A stretch of 60,000 nt of DNA from Polytrichum commune (lineage: Eukaryota; Streptophyta; Polytrichopsida; Polytrichales; Polytrichaceae): positions 8,558,001-8,618,000 of the forward strand of contig OX485806.1 of the NCBI GenBank assembly GCA_950295325.1. Reading direction: 5' to 3'. Below the pieces are notes generated by a model. The model ran no database searches, was not told the origin of the DNA, and saw only the letters and a list, made by a program, of their open reading frames with translations. The position numbers and the translations under genes were made by a program. This document shows positions 11,860 through 23,390 of the stretch, one piece after another. Every line of letters begins with the position of its first letter. The stretch's first letter is position 1.

Positions 11860-12480
11860 ATTTCCTTAGACGTACTTAGCAGGGAGTAGATAAAGGTCTT
11901 CCCTACACTAAACACTGGGAACCCACATATGAACACTCTTACATATTTTGTTGGGAACCCCACAATCAAATTCAAAGATGTGTTGTGTTTCATGTATGAT
12001 TCATGCTTTCATATTGAGGCTGCATCCCAATGTTTGAATGGTGGTTGCATGCATTCACAATGCTACCCCTCTCACCTCGGCTTACGCAATGATATGCACA
12101 ACTAAGAAAAGAGTAAACAATGGTTGAATGTGTTCAAAGATGGCATTAACCCGAGCTCTAATAACTAGAATGTAGTTGTTCAATAGTGACTTCTTAGTCA
12201 TTTAGAACACAGAAGGCCACGCCATTCAACTTCACGTCTGCGGCATGTACTGTTCAACAACCATAAAATGACTACACAAGTACTAACTAAGAACTAGAAA
12301 ACGACTACATAAGAACTAGAAAATGATTAAAGAAGAACTATAAAACGACTACATAAGAACTATAAAACGATTAAATAGGAACTATAAAACGATTAAATAA
12401 TGACCACATAATAACTACAAAATGACAAAATAAGAACTTCAAAACGACTACATAAGAACTACAAAACGACTACATAATGG
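11860..12480. repeat. right subterminal repeats of CACTA element 1
   Basis: From about 12250 to 12480 a 20-23 bp unit with core AACTAYAAAACGACTACATA is repeated some ten times with small changes. It is the opposite-strand relative of the TAGTCGT/TAGTCATT motifs in the interior. 11860-12250 is degenerate, non-coding sequence with scattered copies. Such arrays are the expected binding platform for the element's own DNA-binding protein. Confidence 0.7.
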
Positions 12481-12481
12481 A

Positions 12482-12760
12482 CACGTGGCGATATATTACT
12501 TGCCCACATGTGAACCCGCACACCGACATATACCATTCATGCCACGTGGTTGGATGACGTGGCCAATTGACCTGGACGCCGCGTGTTCGGTGACATGGCA
12601 CCCGTGCCAACTAGGACGTCGACGTGGATTCCACGTAACTCCACGTGTTCGATGACATGGCACCCGTGCCAACTAGGATGTCGACGTGGATACAACGTAA
12701 CGCCACGTGTTGCCACGTAACGCCACGCAATGCATACATCATAGACGGTCAGCCACGTCA
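12482..12760. promoter_or_regulatory. ACGTG (G-box-like) cluster next to the CACTA end
   Basis: CACGTGG, CCACGTGTT, GACGTGG and CCACGTAA motifs occur about a dozen times in under 300 bp. Part of the array is a 63-bp direct repeat (first copy from 12582, second from 12645) containing GACATGGCACCCGTGCC. In plants ACGT cores are bound by bZIP and bHLH factors; in a CACTA end they may instead be transposase sites. Which applies cannot be told from sequence. Confidence 0.55.
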
Positions 12761-12943
12761 TTCATCCATGTTTACGACTAGCCTAAATGACTATATCATC
12801 CGCGTTCCGACGTCACGTCCAAAACGACTGACTGTCCGTTACAACTCGTCCGTAATAACACAAAAAATAATAGTCATTTCTGTCCTCAACAACTAAAAAA
12901 ATAATCATAAACAAAGTCGTTTTTTGTCGATTTTCTTGTAGTG

Positions 12944-13744
12944 TATTACAGACGAAAAATTTGGAATGTTCGTCATGCAAAAATTTGATAAACGACATGA
13001 ACTACCCTTCAAGTACTCACAGTTCATAAAATTTAAATCGAACAGACTAGTTAAACAGACGTATAATGTGGCGATTTCTCAAACAATACCTATTTTGTAC
13101 TTATCCAACAACCCACTGGTAGCTATGCAAGAGATACAAGCAGTTTAGAAGATCGCCATGAGTTGCTGATGAAACTAATGGATGCCAAAGACTTGTTCAT
13201 ACCTCAAGGAAAACCTGCCTTACTCTCAAAGCCTTGCCAAAGGCATGAGTCTCTTCTTGTTTTGGGTTCTCGTTGATTAAGAGTTCCCAAATGTGTTGAC
13301 TCTCAAAAGGGAGAACATTGAGTCATTGGCATCCATCAATTTTTTTTTCAGCAACTCAGAGCCATTGTCCTTTACATACATCCACTCCTACAATTTTGCA
13401 TTAGGGTGTGTTAAATTGTTACTTTGTTGTGTGGAAGACTAACGAAATCACATGTCAAACACTTTTGTCCTCTTTAGTCTCACTCCCCTTCACCTTTTAG
13501 CCACTCTCAAGCCTCCATGTGGAAATGATGCTGTTAAACAACTCGTGAATTGGTCTCCAATAGGAGGAGTAATTTACTTGGGTTGACTAGTTGTTGCTAG
13601 GATTTTTGGAAAAATATCATGTGTTCAACATCCTCTTTGCAATTTCAAGAGATTTTCCTTCCAACCATCAACGCAGTTGAACTACTAATGCGCAATATCT
13701 AATGTACCTATTACATGGGAGCTTGGGAAGTGGGTAGTCTACAA
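12944..13744. other. no gene recognised
   Basis: AT-rich flanking sequence between the CACTA terminus and the foldback element. No convincing ORF, RNA gene or repeat was found. Confidence 0.5.
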
Positions 13745-14201
13745 CAGTGATCGGGGAGATTTCTGGGCATAACCGGTTGAGATCCTAGTGTTTGCAAGAC
13801 CAACCGGTTACATGTTGACATCCTCTGGTTTTTCCTTCATTAAATTGGGGTATATTCTATTATAGATTCCGCTAAAATGATCGGTAGTTTTCCTGCAGTC
13901 TTGAACTTCAATTGGTTGTTTCTCAAACTCACCCAGTTCATCTATAACTAACTGCCGGTTCTCCCAAGGAAGACAAGGTCATACTTGTAGACCAACAGTT
14001 AGTTATAGATGAAGTGGTTGAGTTTGAAAAATAAACGGTTGAAGTTCAAAATTGCAGGAAAATTACCGTTCATTTTAGAGGAATTTATAAAATATACCCC
14101 AATTTAATAAAGGAAGACCAAAGGATGTCAACATGTAACCGGTTGGACTTGCAAACACTAGGATCTCAACCAATTATGCCCACAAATCTCCCCGATCACT
14201 G
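13745..14201. mobile_element. foldback / long-TIR MITE, 457 bp
   Basis: Two arms of about 205 bp are inverted around a short centre at about 13952-13998. Each arm begins CAGTGATCGGGGAGATTT and continues through GGTTGAGATCCTAGTGTTTG, AATTGGGGTATATT and ATAACTAACTG. The arms differ at a modest number of positions. Both flanks share GTCTA, possibly a worn target duplication. A single related arm lies at 52722-52920. There is no coding capacity; it would depend on an element elsewhere. Superfamily uncertain, Mutator-like being plausible from the long arms. Confidence 0.8.
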
Positions 14202-16600
14202 GTCTAGTAGTATTTTCCAAACCTTGCCTTGTTTAACCATGCAACTGCCAACCCCTAGAAAAACAAATCCAAAGTACTGTAACTAAAAGTAATTGGTAGC
14301 CCCTGTGTGTATATGGCTCTAACATGCTGGAAGTTAATAATCTACTATGCATTTGGATATGTGGTCGGGCTGTGAGTCCATCTCTTTTTAATTTCATAAA
14401 AGCCAAACTAAAGGTCCATTTTAGGGTCTAGAGTTGTACGAATGGAAGCATCAAAGTGAGAGATAATGTGGAAGTGGAAGTTACAGAGAACATAATGAAA
14501 TGTTCTCTACATTATAGTACACTGATGAACCCAATTAGGGTCTAGCTGCACCACCTAGTCAAGAAAATTATCTAACTTATGAGTTAGTGAGGGATTGTAA
14601 ACTAAATCATGGCTGCACCACCTAGCTAGGAGAAATAGCTATTTTAGTGAAATCAACTATTGTAGAGGGCTCTCTATTCCAACACAAAATAAATATTTTC
14701 TCAAAATTTGTCACATGTTATGCTCACATTTGCTGCGACCCACTTGTTTCCCACATGGAAACTGCATTATGGCACATATAAAGATGAAATCGGGAGCCCT
14801 CTACGGAAACTCATATGTGAGCTAACCGATTGCACAGCCGTAGTTCCTGGTTACCACTAACCAAAGGTTGACCAATTTAAGAGAGAAGTTCAAGTTGACC
14901 GATCAAAGTTTTGCTCATCTTGCCAGTTTTGAACATGACACTAATTTTGATACATTATAATAAGTGGCCCACATCATTTATGTTTCATTATGATTCAAAT
15001 AGTATATTATTATTATTATTATTATAAGTAAATAATAATATTTATCTAAAATTTGGACATAAAAATGAGATTTTATATGATTTTATGATTTAATATGCTA
15101 AATTAACAAAATGTAAGAAATAGTGTGGTCCACCTCGGAGCATAACAGAGAAGAGATGGGGAAAATGAACCTTATAGACATTCAAGACAAAATCTTGGAC
15201 TAATCATTTGTAAAAGTTTGTTAGCATGAGGGGTACTATGGATGAGTTATGATTTCTTTACAAAAGCAAGGTCCCCAAAGTTAGCTAACTTCTATTTTGA
15301 TAACTTTTATTTAAACCTTAATTGTAACTAGGTGGTACGGCTGTGAGATAGATTAGCTATCACATAGGTTAGCCACCTCACATGTTAACTAACTCTCTTA
15401 ACTAGGCAGTGCGAGCACAATACACCTAATCTGAGTGGATATTTACTCTAACTGGGACCTTAACCGGAATGTGTGGTTGGACCATTAGTGTGCGTTGCTA
15501 TTCAGAGTTACACATTGCAAATAATGTCTTACTCAAGAGTTCACTATTATTCATGAAAGTTCTGAATCAATAGGTTGTTCAAACATCATAAAACATAAAT
15601 GACTTTGCTTAGTAAAATATTAATTACATTCTCATTGAATAATTATAGCACTGCATAACTCCGATAGTGATGCATCCTAATGGGGATGATCAGTGTAGTT
15701 GATTGAGTAATAAATATGCTGAAGTAAAATAACATGACCAGGGAGTCCACATACAAAATCCTGGGGGCTGTAGTGAAGGGAATGATTAACTAAAAACGGT
15801 AGGACAGGAACCAGGATGTCGTGAGTTACACATGATGCAATGAAGAGGAAGGATTCCAACACGAAAGCATGGATTCAAACACGATGTACCCATAATTAAT
15901 ATACAAAAATTTGCAATGTTTCTGTACATTGTTAAACAACTGTAATAATCTCACACTAAGCGAATGCGGAACATAGTCCGCCAAGAGCCTAAAGCTAGTG
16001 TAAATGCAGCCTACAAAATTTGTGACTTAGCCTATAAAATTTTGAAAGTGTAGGACAAAGAGCCTATGGACAATTTAAAAACATAGGATATCAACCTATG
16101 TGATAAAAACATGTAGGAAATTTTGCCTACAAAGTTTTTAATAGAGAGGATTTTAGCCATTCATCCTTCTTCAAATTGGGAAATTAGTTGACCTAAGTAC
16201 ATATCTTTAGGCTATTACTCGGGGCTCTTGGGTGGCACATAGACGGATATCAATAATAGCCCTAACTCCCTTCCCGCCAATCTTTACAAATACCATTCAT
16301 CACAACTCCTCTCTCATCAGCTCCTCTCTCTCTCTCTCTCTCTCTCTCTATACTTAGTTCTTGGCAGGCCATTAAAAGACTATAACACTTTGTATAAATG
16401 ACCCTATATAAGGTTCCACCTTAGGGGCCCAACAAAGGGAGGTTTAAAAAAACTCAGCCGTAGATCCAGAACTTGCATCTAAGGTCATAAAAGTTTACCT
16501 AATCGTATAATAAGAGGAAGCCAACCTCAGTACTTCCTTTCCAAGAGTAAACCACATTAGCAGTTTACTCTAAGTAACTTCTGGGATTAGGGTAAACGTG
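14202..16600. other. AT-rich non-coding stretch
   Basis: No gene recognised. It contains an ATT microsatellite (about 15006-15025), repeated CACCACCTAG motifs near 14553, 14612 and (inverted) 15328, and a CT run at 16325-16349. A segment at 15490-15540 (GCTATTCAGAGTTACACA) recurs at about 38325-38365, so a dispersed repeat passes through here. Confidence 0.5.
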
Positions 16601-16660
16601 ACGTGAGTTTGTAGGAAGTGGAAGTGACTGACTTCAAGCTTTGAACGTCAAAGATAGCAA

Positions 16661-16870
16661 ATGGCTAAAGAACAGGTAAAATACTCATTGAAAGTATTGA
16701 GTATTGTGTATGATGGGGATACTAAATGTTTGATTATGCCGTATAAGTTTGTGTGACATAGATAACAATTGGGTTCTGCTGTAATTCACCTCGTGTACGT
16801 TACTAACCCTCTCCGTGGATTTGGTTGGTGGCATGGGCACAGGTGAGGCAGACCCTTCACAAATATGACG
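16661..16870 (+). other. diverged third relative of the tandem short-ORF unit
   Basis: GGCATGGGCACAGGTGAGG at 16830-16848 is shared almost exactly with 17973 and 20480. Upstream the frame is hydrophobic (TLLTLSVDLVGGMGTGEADP), parallel to the other two copies. An ATG at 16661 starts MAKEQ and meets GTAAAA. The upstream frame has a stop before the hydrophobic part, so this copy looks decayed or has a different exon boundary. Confidence 0.4.
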
Positions 16871-17379
16871 GCCACATTAGGTTTTGTATACCATCTTATT
16901 ACAAAATAGTGTGTGTAGATGAAGGTTACATATAATATATGCAATGACCAGTTTTAGTCTACATTGCAAGTTATTGAGCATTTGATTGGTGTTACCATTT
17001 TTACATTTGATTTATTGGAGCTCAGTTGTAAGGAGACTATGATAGGGTTTACATTGGAAAACCTTAGTATTATGGAATACTCCAAGGTTTTACTTGTAAC
17101 AGAAATCTTTGTAAGAAGCTCCAAAGTGTTTTGTTTTAGCATTTGCATTGCAATGGGATGGGGGAATGATCCCACCCACCCTCCCATGTTTTGATAGATA
17201 CATAGATATATGGAAGAATGGTATGGCCTCTTGCCAAGAGGATGTTATGTGAAAAAGAACTATGCTTGAAAGTAAGCTTAGCTTCTCTCAAGAAATGCCC
17301 AACTCTCTCTCTACTTCTTGATTTACGGGCTCCACTTACAAAAAATCCTACGGGCTGCCCGGGTGAAAAAAACGAGTAC

Positions 17380-17388
17380 TATAAAAAT
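17380..17388 (+). promoter_or_regulatory. TATA-like box, unit 1
   Basis: CTATAAAAATAG lies about 285 bp before the short ATG exon. The equivalent position in unit 2 also has a TATA-like box, which supports a real promoter. Confidence 0.4.
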
Positions 17389-17664
17389 AGGTGTTGAATC
17401 CCTTGAAAGCACCTTCGTATAGACTTACCTTGTGTTTCCTACATAAGCTGCTGAGGGATAGGAAGCTGAGGAGCCTACCTCCGAGTACTGGCAGTAAGAC
17501 AATTAGGGGAGAAGGTTGTCATTCCTGCTTATGAGCGAGAGTCAGTATTGCTGATCAGCTACAGAGAGTCGTAGTGGGAACATAGTTTGGATTCCACTGA
17601 GTGAAATTCTCTTCTACGGCTCAACAAATTCACAGTCACCCAGAATCCCACAATCTGGTTCAGG

Positions 17665-18052
17665 ATGAACAAGAACAGTTCGTCACAGGACGAATTCAAG
17701 GTGTAGAACAGAAGCAAATAAGGCTTCTAGGATTACACTGATTGATTGAGTTGCTTATATGTGGGATTATCAGTTTTTATACTTGCATTCAAGCATTTCT
17801 TGATTAAAGTATTGCATACTTCTTTCCATATACAATTGTGTATAGAGTATTATATTCTATTGTACCTATTTCAATGGAAGTAGCCTTGCCTTGTTGACAT
17901 CGATAACAAGTAAGATGGTCCGCCTACACCTGTTGTACGCTCTACTAATTTATTTCTTGGTAATATTGGGGAGCATGGGCACAGGTGAGGACCTCTTCTA
18001 CAAGTGTTGCGCACCTTCCGAAGAAACTGTCCACTCTTTATTATCTTTCTAG
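17665..18052 (+). CDS. short membrane/secreted peptide candidate, unit 1
   Basis: Proposed exons are 17665-17700 (MNKNSSSQDEFK, donor GTGTAG) and 17915-18052, joined in phase 0 at an AAG acceptor. The second exon encodes MVRLHLLYALLIYFLVILGS, a strong hydrophobic helix, then MGTGEDLFYKCCAPSEE and a stop at 18050. Compared with unit 2, differences in the second exon are mostly synonymous (CGC/CGT, CTA/TTA, ATA/ATT, TGT/TGC) plus one in-frame 3-bp indel, a pattern expected for coding sequence. It could also be read as exon 2 alone with its own ATG and signal peptide, or as ending at the strong donor ACAG-GTGAGG and continuing downstream. I do not recognise the family. Confidence 0.4.
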
Positions 18053-19874
18053 GAGTTTCTTGAAACCCAGAAAAATAATGATGAATATTATCATTCTTGA
18101 TAAAACCATTCTATAAACTCTATAAACTGATAAACACCGACTGTTATTTTCTTTAACACAATAGTCCGGTGATACTACTATACTGTGATACCTACTCTAA
18201 CAGCGGCGAACTCCCAATTTACATTCCTGCTGATATGCTGACTATTACAATCACTGAGCTGCTTTACTTACATTCACCAATATACTGATGCTATAGTTCA
18301 ATAACACTGAAAAGATGGAGTTTAAGAGATACAGAACGATTGGAAAGGATCCAATCCAATTACTTTGCGGACCATTTGAGAGAAGCTTATCTGACCTTAA
18401 GGGCTCAGTATGAATATACGTACACTGGTTCTGCTGTTGAGAGAAGTATTTGGTCAATCTAGACAGGAATATATATATATATACAACAGTATACTTATAA
18501 GGACTCTTACATACTGATATTATTATTTTGACCGTCTGAGAGGTGTCGAGGTACTTTTTGAGAAAGGCTTTCTGTGAAGACCTGATATTACTCTCATGAT
18601 GTTTATCTACATCAAATTCTGAATTAACCAGCTACACATACTCTGCGTAAGAATTACGGCCATAAGTGTATAAGTATGTTAGTGTTATAGAAACACAACA
18701 TGATTCTCTCAGAACTTACATAAGAGACTCTGCTCTCAATATATTTATATATAGTTCCTTCTGGGAGTATAGAATATTGACTGAACATGTACACTAATGA
18801 CATAAGGTACTAGTTGAAACTGGTATAATGGATACGGTATAAGAAATCACAATTCCACCCTCTATAAGATTATGATCAATCACCTCAGGAGAGATTGACG
18901 ATTTGCTTATATTAACAGGGGGGTATCATACTCTTGATATCTGAATTCTATGGAATGAGGGATTTATTGGAATGCCTATACCATGCGGTGATGATATGAC
19001 CACATGAGTAACAGGAATGTTATGGAATAGTACACGTCTGATTAGACCAAGGCCGCATAAGTTCAACTGGATGACCAGATGATGAGAATGACGTATAGTT
19101 GAACAGAAGATATATGGTGCTCCATGACCAATCACTTCTATATGTATACAATCAGACACTGGTTAATGAAGGAATACTGACGGAAATATAGTATTCGACA
19201 GAACTCTACTCAAGATTTCTTCAGTATAAGGTCTTAAGACCACTTACACGAGTTCTTATAAAGTAATAATGATTTTGTCGCATAGATGCTGTCTGAGGTA
19301 TTCTTCGGTTACAACTAAACTATGGAAGGGTCTGTCAATATCTGTGAGCTCTCTAGCCACACGATAACAGCTACCTAGTAAACAAAAGAAGCAGTTATGA
19401 AATTACTTGTATATCAAGGGAAGAGGGGTTACATAGATACATGATAAGATATGTTTTGTGGTTTTTAATATTTACCTCTGTCGATAGGGGTGAGCTTAAT
19501 ACTGATCACATAAATGAGTACATTGGCTACTACAATGTATCATTGGAATTGGGTTTATCTGAACAGGAGGTCTTATGAGACTTACAGACCGGAACATTTT
19601 CTGGGTAGTTTTGAGTTACTATTAATTCGTGGATAGAAATATTCACAACAAGTATACCATAAGATTATCAGGACCCGGATAGGGATGTATGTTGTCGGTT
19701 ATCATACATAACATGACTCTACAATATGTATAACATAACCTAACATATTGTAACAAGAGTCGGATCATGACAAGATCAGGCAGCTCTCTACTTCTTGAAA
19801 GTCTGTTACTCTGCAAGTACGGGCTTCGTAAAGTTTTCTTTCGGGCAGCCCGAAAATAAGACCAGCTACAGTAT

Positions 19875-19883
19875 TATATAAAC
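19875..19883 (+). promoter_or_regulatory. TATA-like box, unit 2
   Basis: TATATAAAC lies about 290 bp before the ATG of the unit-2 short exon, matching the position in unit 1. Confidence 0.4.
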
Positions 19884-20172
19884 CAATACAGAAGGGTGTA
19901 GCCTGTCCATATAGAGTTACTCTCGGTATGTTAAGTCAGGCCATGAAAACAGTTGTTCAAGAAAGTTCCTCTGCAATAAGCCACTGTAAGTAGCTTGATA
20001 GAAGGCGTGTTGAGCATGAAAGCCCTGAAGGCTTTGAAAGCAGTCGAGCAGTGAACAAAGAGAGACATACTTACTGCAGTAGTCGTGTAAACTGACCTAC
20101 TGCTGCGGAGCGATCTAACTCGCTCGGGAGACAGGATTCATTCTAGTTCCAATACGAACAAGTTGCATCAAA

Positions 20173-20517
20173 ATGAGCAAGAAGGGCTCATCTGACAGTG
20201 ACTTCAAGGTGTTATTCTAAGAGTTGCTATTACACAGATAACACTTGAGAATGAATTCGATTACAGGGGAAATCCAGCCACTATCTGATTTCACCCAATT
20301 CTGATTTCACCCAATTCTTGTTTCAAGAACAATTTCAATATATGCATATATATGTAGATGAAATTGAATATGTTATAAGTTCCAAGGAAGATGTATAGAC
20401 TTGTTGACATCGATAACAAGTAAGAAGGTCCGTTTACACCTGTTGTACGCTCTACTAACTTTTCTTGTAATTGTGGGGAGCATGGGCACAGGTGAGGACC
20501 TCTTCTACAAGTGCTGA
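20173..20517 (+). CDS. short membrane/secreted peptide candidate, unit 2
   Basis: Proposed exons are 20173-20208 (MSKKGSSDSDFK, donor GTGTTA) and 20425-20517 (KVRLHLLYALLTFLVIVGS, then MGTGEDLFYKC and TGA). The initiator ATG of the unit-1 second exon is AAG here, so this copy needs the upstream ATG exon if it is translated. With it, the product would be a small type II membrane protein with a charged N-terminus. The stop falls where unit 1 has TGC (Cys), so the product is shorter. Whether either unit is expressed is unknown. Confidence 0.35.
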
Positions 20518-22221
20518 GCACCTTCCGAAGAATTGTCCACTCATGGCTATTTCCCAAGAAATTTCTCATTGAAATTTGAAAAACTGCCCATGAGTTTAGC
20601 TTTCTTGATGAAAAACAATATATACTCTCTACATATTATACCTGCTATGAGAGACGGATAATAAGATCTTGTTCTGACCATTAGAACAAGGCAGCTATAC
20701 TGTGATTTGTTTCCATGCTTGCTGTCTGCTACCAATAAAATCTCACCAGTACTGTGGAACTTTAAAATAAGAACGCTGTAAAGCTATAGGACTACAGAGA
20801 CGTTCCTATGTGTAATCGTAGTAACAGGAGTAGAGTGGGCCAGAGATGAACTGAAGATTCTTATGGAACACTACCACAGTCTGTCCATAAGAACTATATG
20901 AGAGAAGTTGCTTTTAAATATGGTACTGCAGCTTTTTTGTGAACTTACTCACTGGATTGTTGTTTAGATGAAATAAAGACCCTTCAAAACAAAAAGATTC
21001 AATTATATGCTATGGTCAATAGGAGTATCCTGATGAAAGCTTGATTTACTAAAGAAAAACAGGAAACCCCATTGATCCATACATCGGTAACATCTGTGAA
21101 TATAATTAGTATGAGAGATATGTTGAAAAATTATGACTATACTCATACTGATTTCATAATTCGTTAACCTGTGGAGTTAAGCGAACCAAGATGATAAGAT
21201 ATACAGATTCAGTATGAACACTGAATCTATGAGGTATGTTACAATTTTAATACCGGGGAATTACAACATAATAATGCTGTATAATCTATTTGAATACAGA
21301 AATTATTAAGTATGTAATCGTAGTGACCAGATGGGGTTGCTAGAAATGGAAAAAGTGCTTATGGAACAGTCCTTAAGTCTTTTCTTGTACCCACTTGAGA
21401 GGTTTGCTTCAGTAATATATGACTGCAGCATAAAGTATGAAGATACTCATACTTATTATCGGTTTGCTAAGTCGACGAACTAAAGCCCTGTATAAATAAT
21501 AAGACGCGGAACCAGCCTGTGAGCATTGGAAGTAACTCTGTAAGAGTTTGGTTCTTCGGATTGGTGCAGAAAAGGAAACCGTATAGGTCCTTGCACTGGA
21601 TGTTTTTTGTGAGTATGATCATGTACAAGAGAAAGGGTGAATAATTATGACTACTCTCGTACTTTTTACATGTTTCTAAAGACCTGTTGAGTTAGTCGAA
21701 ACAGAGATGATAGAGTTCAGATTCAATAAATACAGTAACTATATGATGCATGCTACAATTACACAAATGGACAAAACACCAAATTAATGGTAGTAGGTGA
21801 TGTTACCCATACTATGTTTAAGAAGGAAAACCATTTGGGACCAGTCGCTACTTAGCACCCTTAAGTTTTTTAGGGTGAATTATAAACCGAAATTATTGAT
21901 ACACATGAAGCTAGTACTGCATTCGATATGTGAAAACTCTATTAAGCCAATGAGGTTTGCTTAATAAACACAGAATGATAGATTATCAGCACAAGATGGA
22001 TACAATGAGAGATGTATAAGAAAGGACCATGTGATTATCGAGACCCCATTCGGACAGGGATGTATGTTGTCTTTAAATTCTACTTGACATAACTCTACTA
22101 GAGGGATAACATATCTTATTCTGACTAGAGAATAATCTAGACAAGATTGGTCAGCTCTCGCTCGCTGTGTTGAAATTCAAGTGTCGCAGTCTCGCCGATC
22201 AAGCAAATTTTGAAACTGAAA

Positions 22222-22380
22222 TTTCCTAACCTACTAACGCTTGCCGACATTGCAAGATGCCAATGTGTTAGTACTGCTACTTGTGAGAGAGCTTTCTCTG
22301 TGCAGAATAACATCAAGCAGAAAACACTATATTCGTTAATTGGAGACTTTGGAAAGTCTCAAAATAAATTAGACCCATAG
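22222..22380 (+). pseudogene. hAT transposase C-terminal remnant
   Basis: The frame reads FPNLLTLADIARCQCVSTAT, CERAFSVQNNIKQKT and ends at TAG 22378. The CERAFS-QN-IK block is the core of the hAT dimerisation domain found at the C-terminus of these transposases. Nothing upstream continues the domain, so it is a short fragment directly abutting the end of the tandem 2.5-kb unit. Confidence 0.75.
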
Positions 22381-23040
22381 TTTCGGATGCGAATATTGTG
22401 AACGTAGGGAACATCGGGAACATAGGGAACAATGACAATATTATGTTTAAAAATCCATATGTGATGAATATATATGTTTCTAAATATAGTAAGTATCTAG
22501 ATGATAATCAAAACTATGCCGAACACAATATTTCAATGACACAAATTCACAATTATTTTGTATTTTTGAACGAATCGATAAATAACCATTTATTTTTATA
22601 TCATAGACTCTTGGATGCGTATCCCAAACATAATGGTCTTATCCAATTATGGTTGAATTGAACGGCACATCCCAAACGCATTAATACTTAAAATAATTTG
22701 ACAATGTTAATAAGAATTTGCAAATTAGCTTTTGCAATATTATATAGTTTTGGATTTCACATCCGTAAAAAAAACATATAAAAAACATTTGATAGTGCAT
22801 GAGAAGTTGGATTCCACATTCGTAAAGTAATACAATCATGCAATATAATTGTAATCTATAAAATTTCTATAATATCGACTATCGACTATCGACTTTGCAA
22901 TATCGACTATCGTACACATGACAAGCTATTGCTGTCTAATCCTTCACACATTTAATATGTCCGGGTCACACTCACGGGTTGAATTAAGACCCACAATCTA
23001 CAAAAGCAAGGAATCAGATATTAGAAATAGTCAATATGTA
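22381..23040. other. AT-rich, no gene recognised
   Basis: An 87-codon ORF at 22398-22661 is AT-biased with no recognisable motif and follows a hAT fragment; I do not call it. A short CGACTAT tandem repeat lies at about 22870-22915. Confidence 0.4.
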
Positions 23041-23280
23041 GGTAGCTACTAGGTTTCAAGACATCCGCCTATGGATGTGAGTTGTGTAAGAGACTGGTAT
23101 TAGGTCTGGATCAACCCGGGTTCGAATCGGGTTGGTTACATTGACTGGTGCTATCCCAAATTGAGCTAGTGATAAAGCAGGAATAATTTATAGGCGGATA
23201 CAAAGAAGAGGTTACTACGCAGGTGTGCGTAGAATCTTCTCGATTATTTTTTATCTTTAGAAACTTGTTATTATTTATCC
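23041..23280 (+). mobile_element. tRNA-derived SINE-like sequence
   Basis: GTTGTGTAAGAGACTGG (about 23080-23096) resembles an A box. GGTTCGAATC at 23119-23128 matches the B-box consensus within a T-arm-like stem (AACCCG...CGGGTT). The spacing fits a tRNA-type Pol III promoter, and the unrelated body continues to T-rich sequence near 23260. A complete cloverleaf cannot be formed, so it is not called as a tRNA gene. Confidence 0.4.
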
Positions 23281-23390
23281 GTATAAATCAATCAAATGAA
23301 GCATCTAACATCCAAATAAAGCATCAATGTCATCGTGCGTATGACCACCCATCAAAAAAGACACAAACACTTCTTTGAAAATGCCATTGG

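Larger units (their letters stand above)
1..12943. mobile_element. CACTA (En/Spm) element 1, right portion
   Basis: The right end is at 12943, where the plus strand reads TTTTCTTGTAGTG, the reverse complement of the classic plant terminus CACTACAAGAAAA. The next three bases (TAT) would be one copy of the 3-bp target duplication; the other copy lies outside the window. Inside are a TNP2-type transposase (minus strand, leaving at the left edge) and a TNPA/Transposase_24-like gene (plus strand), arranged head to head. Subterminal repeats fill the last 1.5 kb, as expected for CACTA elements. Both genes carry stops or frameshifts, so this copy cannot make intact proteins. The left terminus is not in the window. 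Confidence 0.8.
17290..22160 (+). repeat. two diverged tandem units of about 2.5 kb
   Basis: Unit 1 runs from about 17297 and unit 2 from about 19787, both starting CTCTCTACTTCTTGA. Shared landmarks follow in the same order and nearly the same spacing: a TATA-like box, GGGCAGCCCG or its equivalent, a short ATG exon (17665 and 20173), a 25-bp identical block ending GATAACAAGTAAG, the hydrophobic ORF (17915 and 20425), and an end block GGGATGTATGTTGTC (19683 and 22060). The intervening 1.7 kb is poorly conserved and non-coding. This looks like an old tandem duplication of a transcription unit; a decayed non-autonomous retroelement is the alternative. Confidence 0.6.

Noticed and set aside
17290-19800. 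Idea that the 2.5-kb units are an LTR retrotransposon
   Set aside because: No primer-binding site, polypurine tract, TG...CA ends or gag/pol remnants were seen, and ORF conservation fits tandem gene duplication better.
21010-21050. Possible hammerhead ribozyme (CTGATGA followed by GAAA)
   Set aside because: The required stems and the GAAAC core do not form; the same applies to a similar word near 48976.
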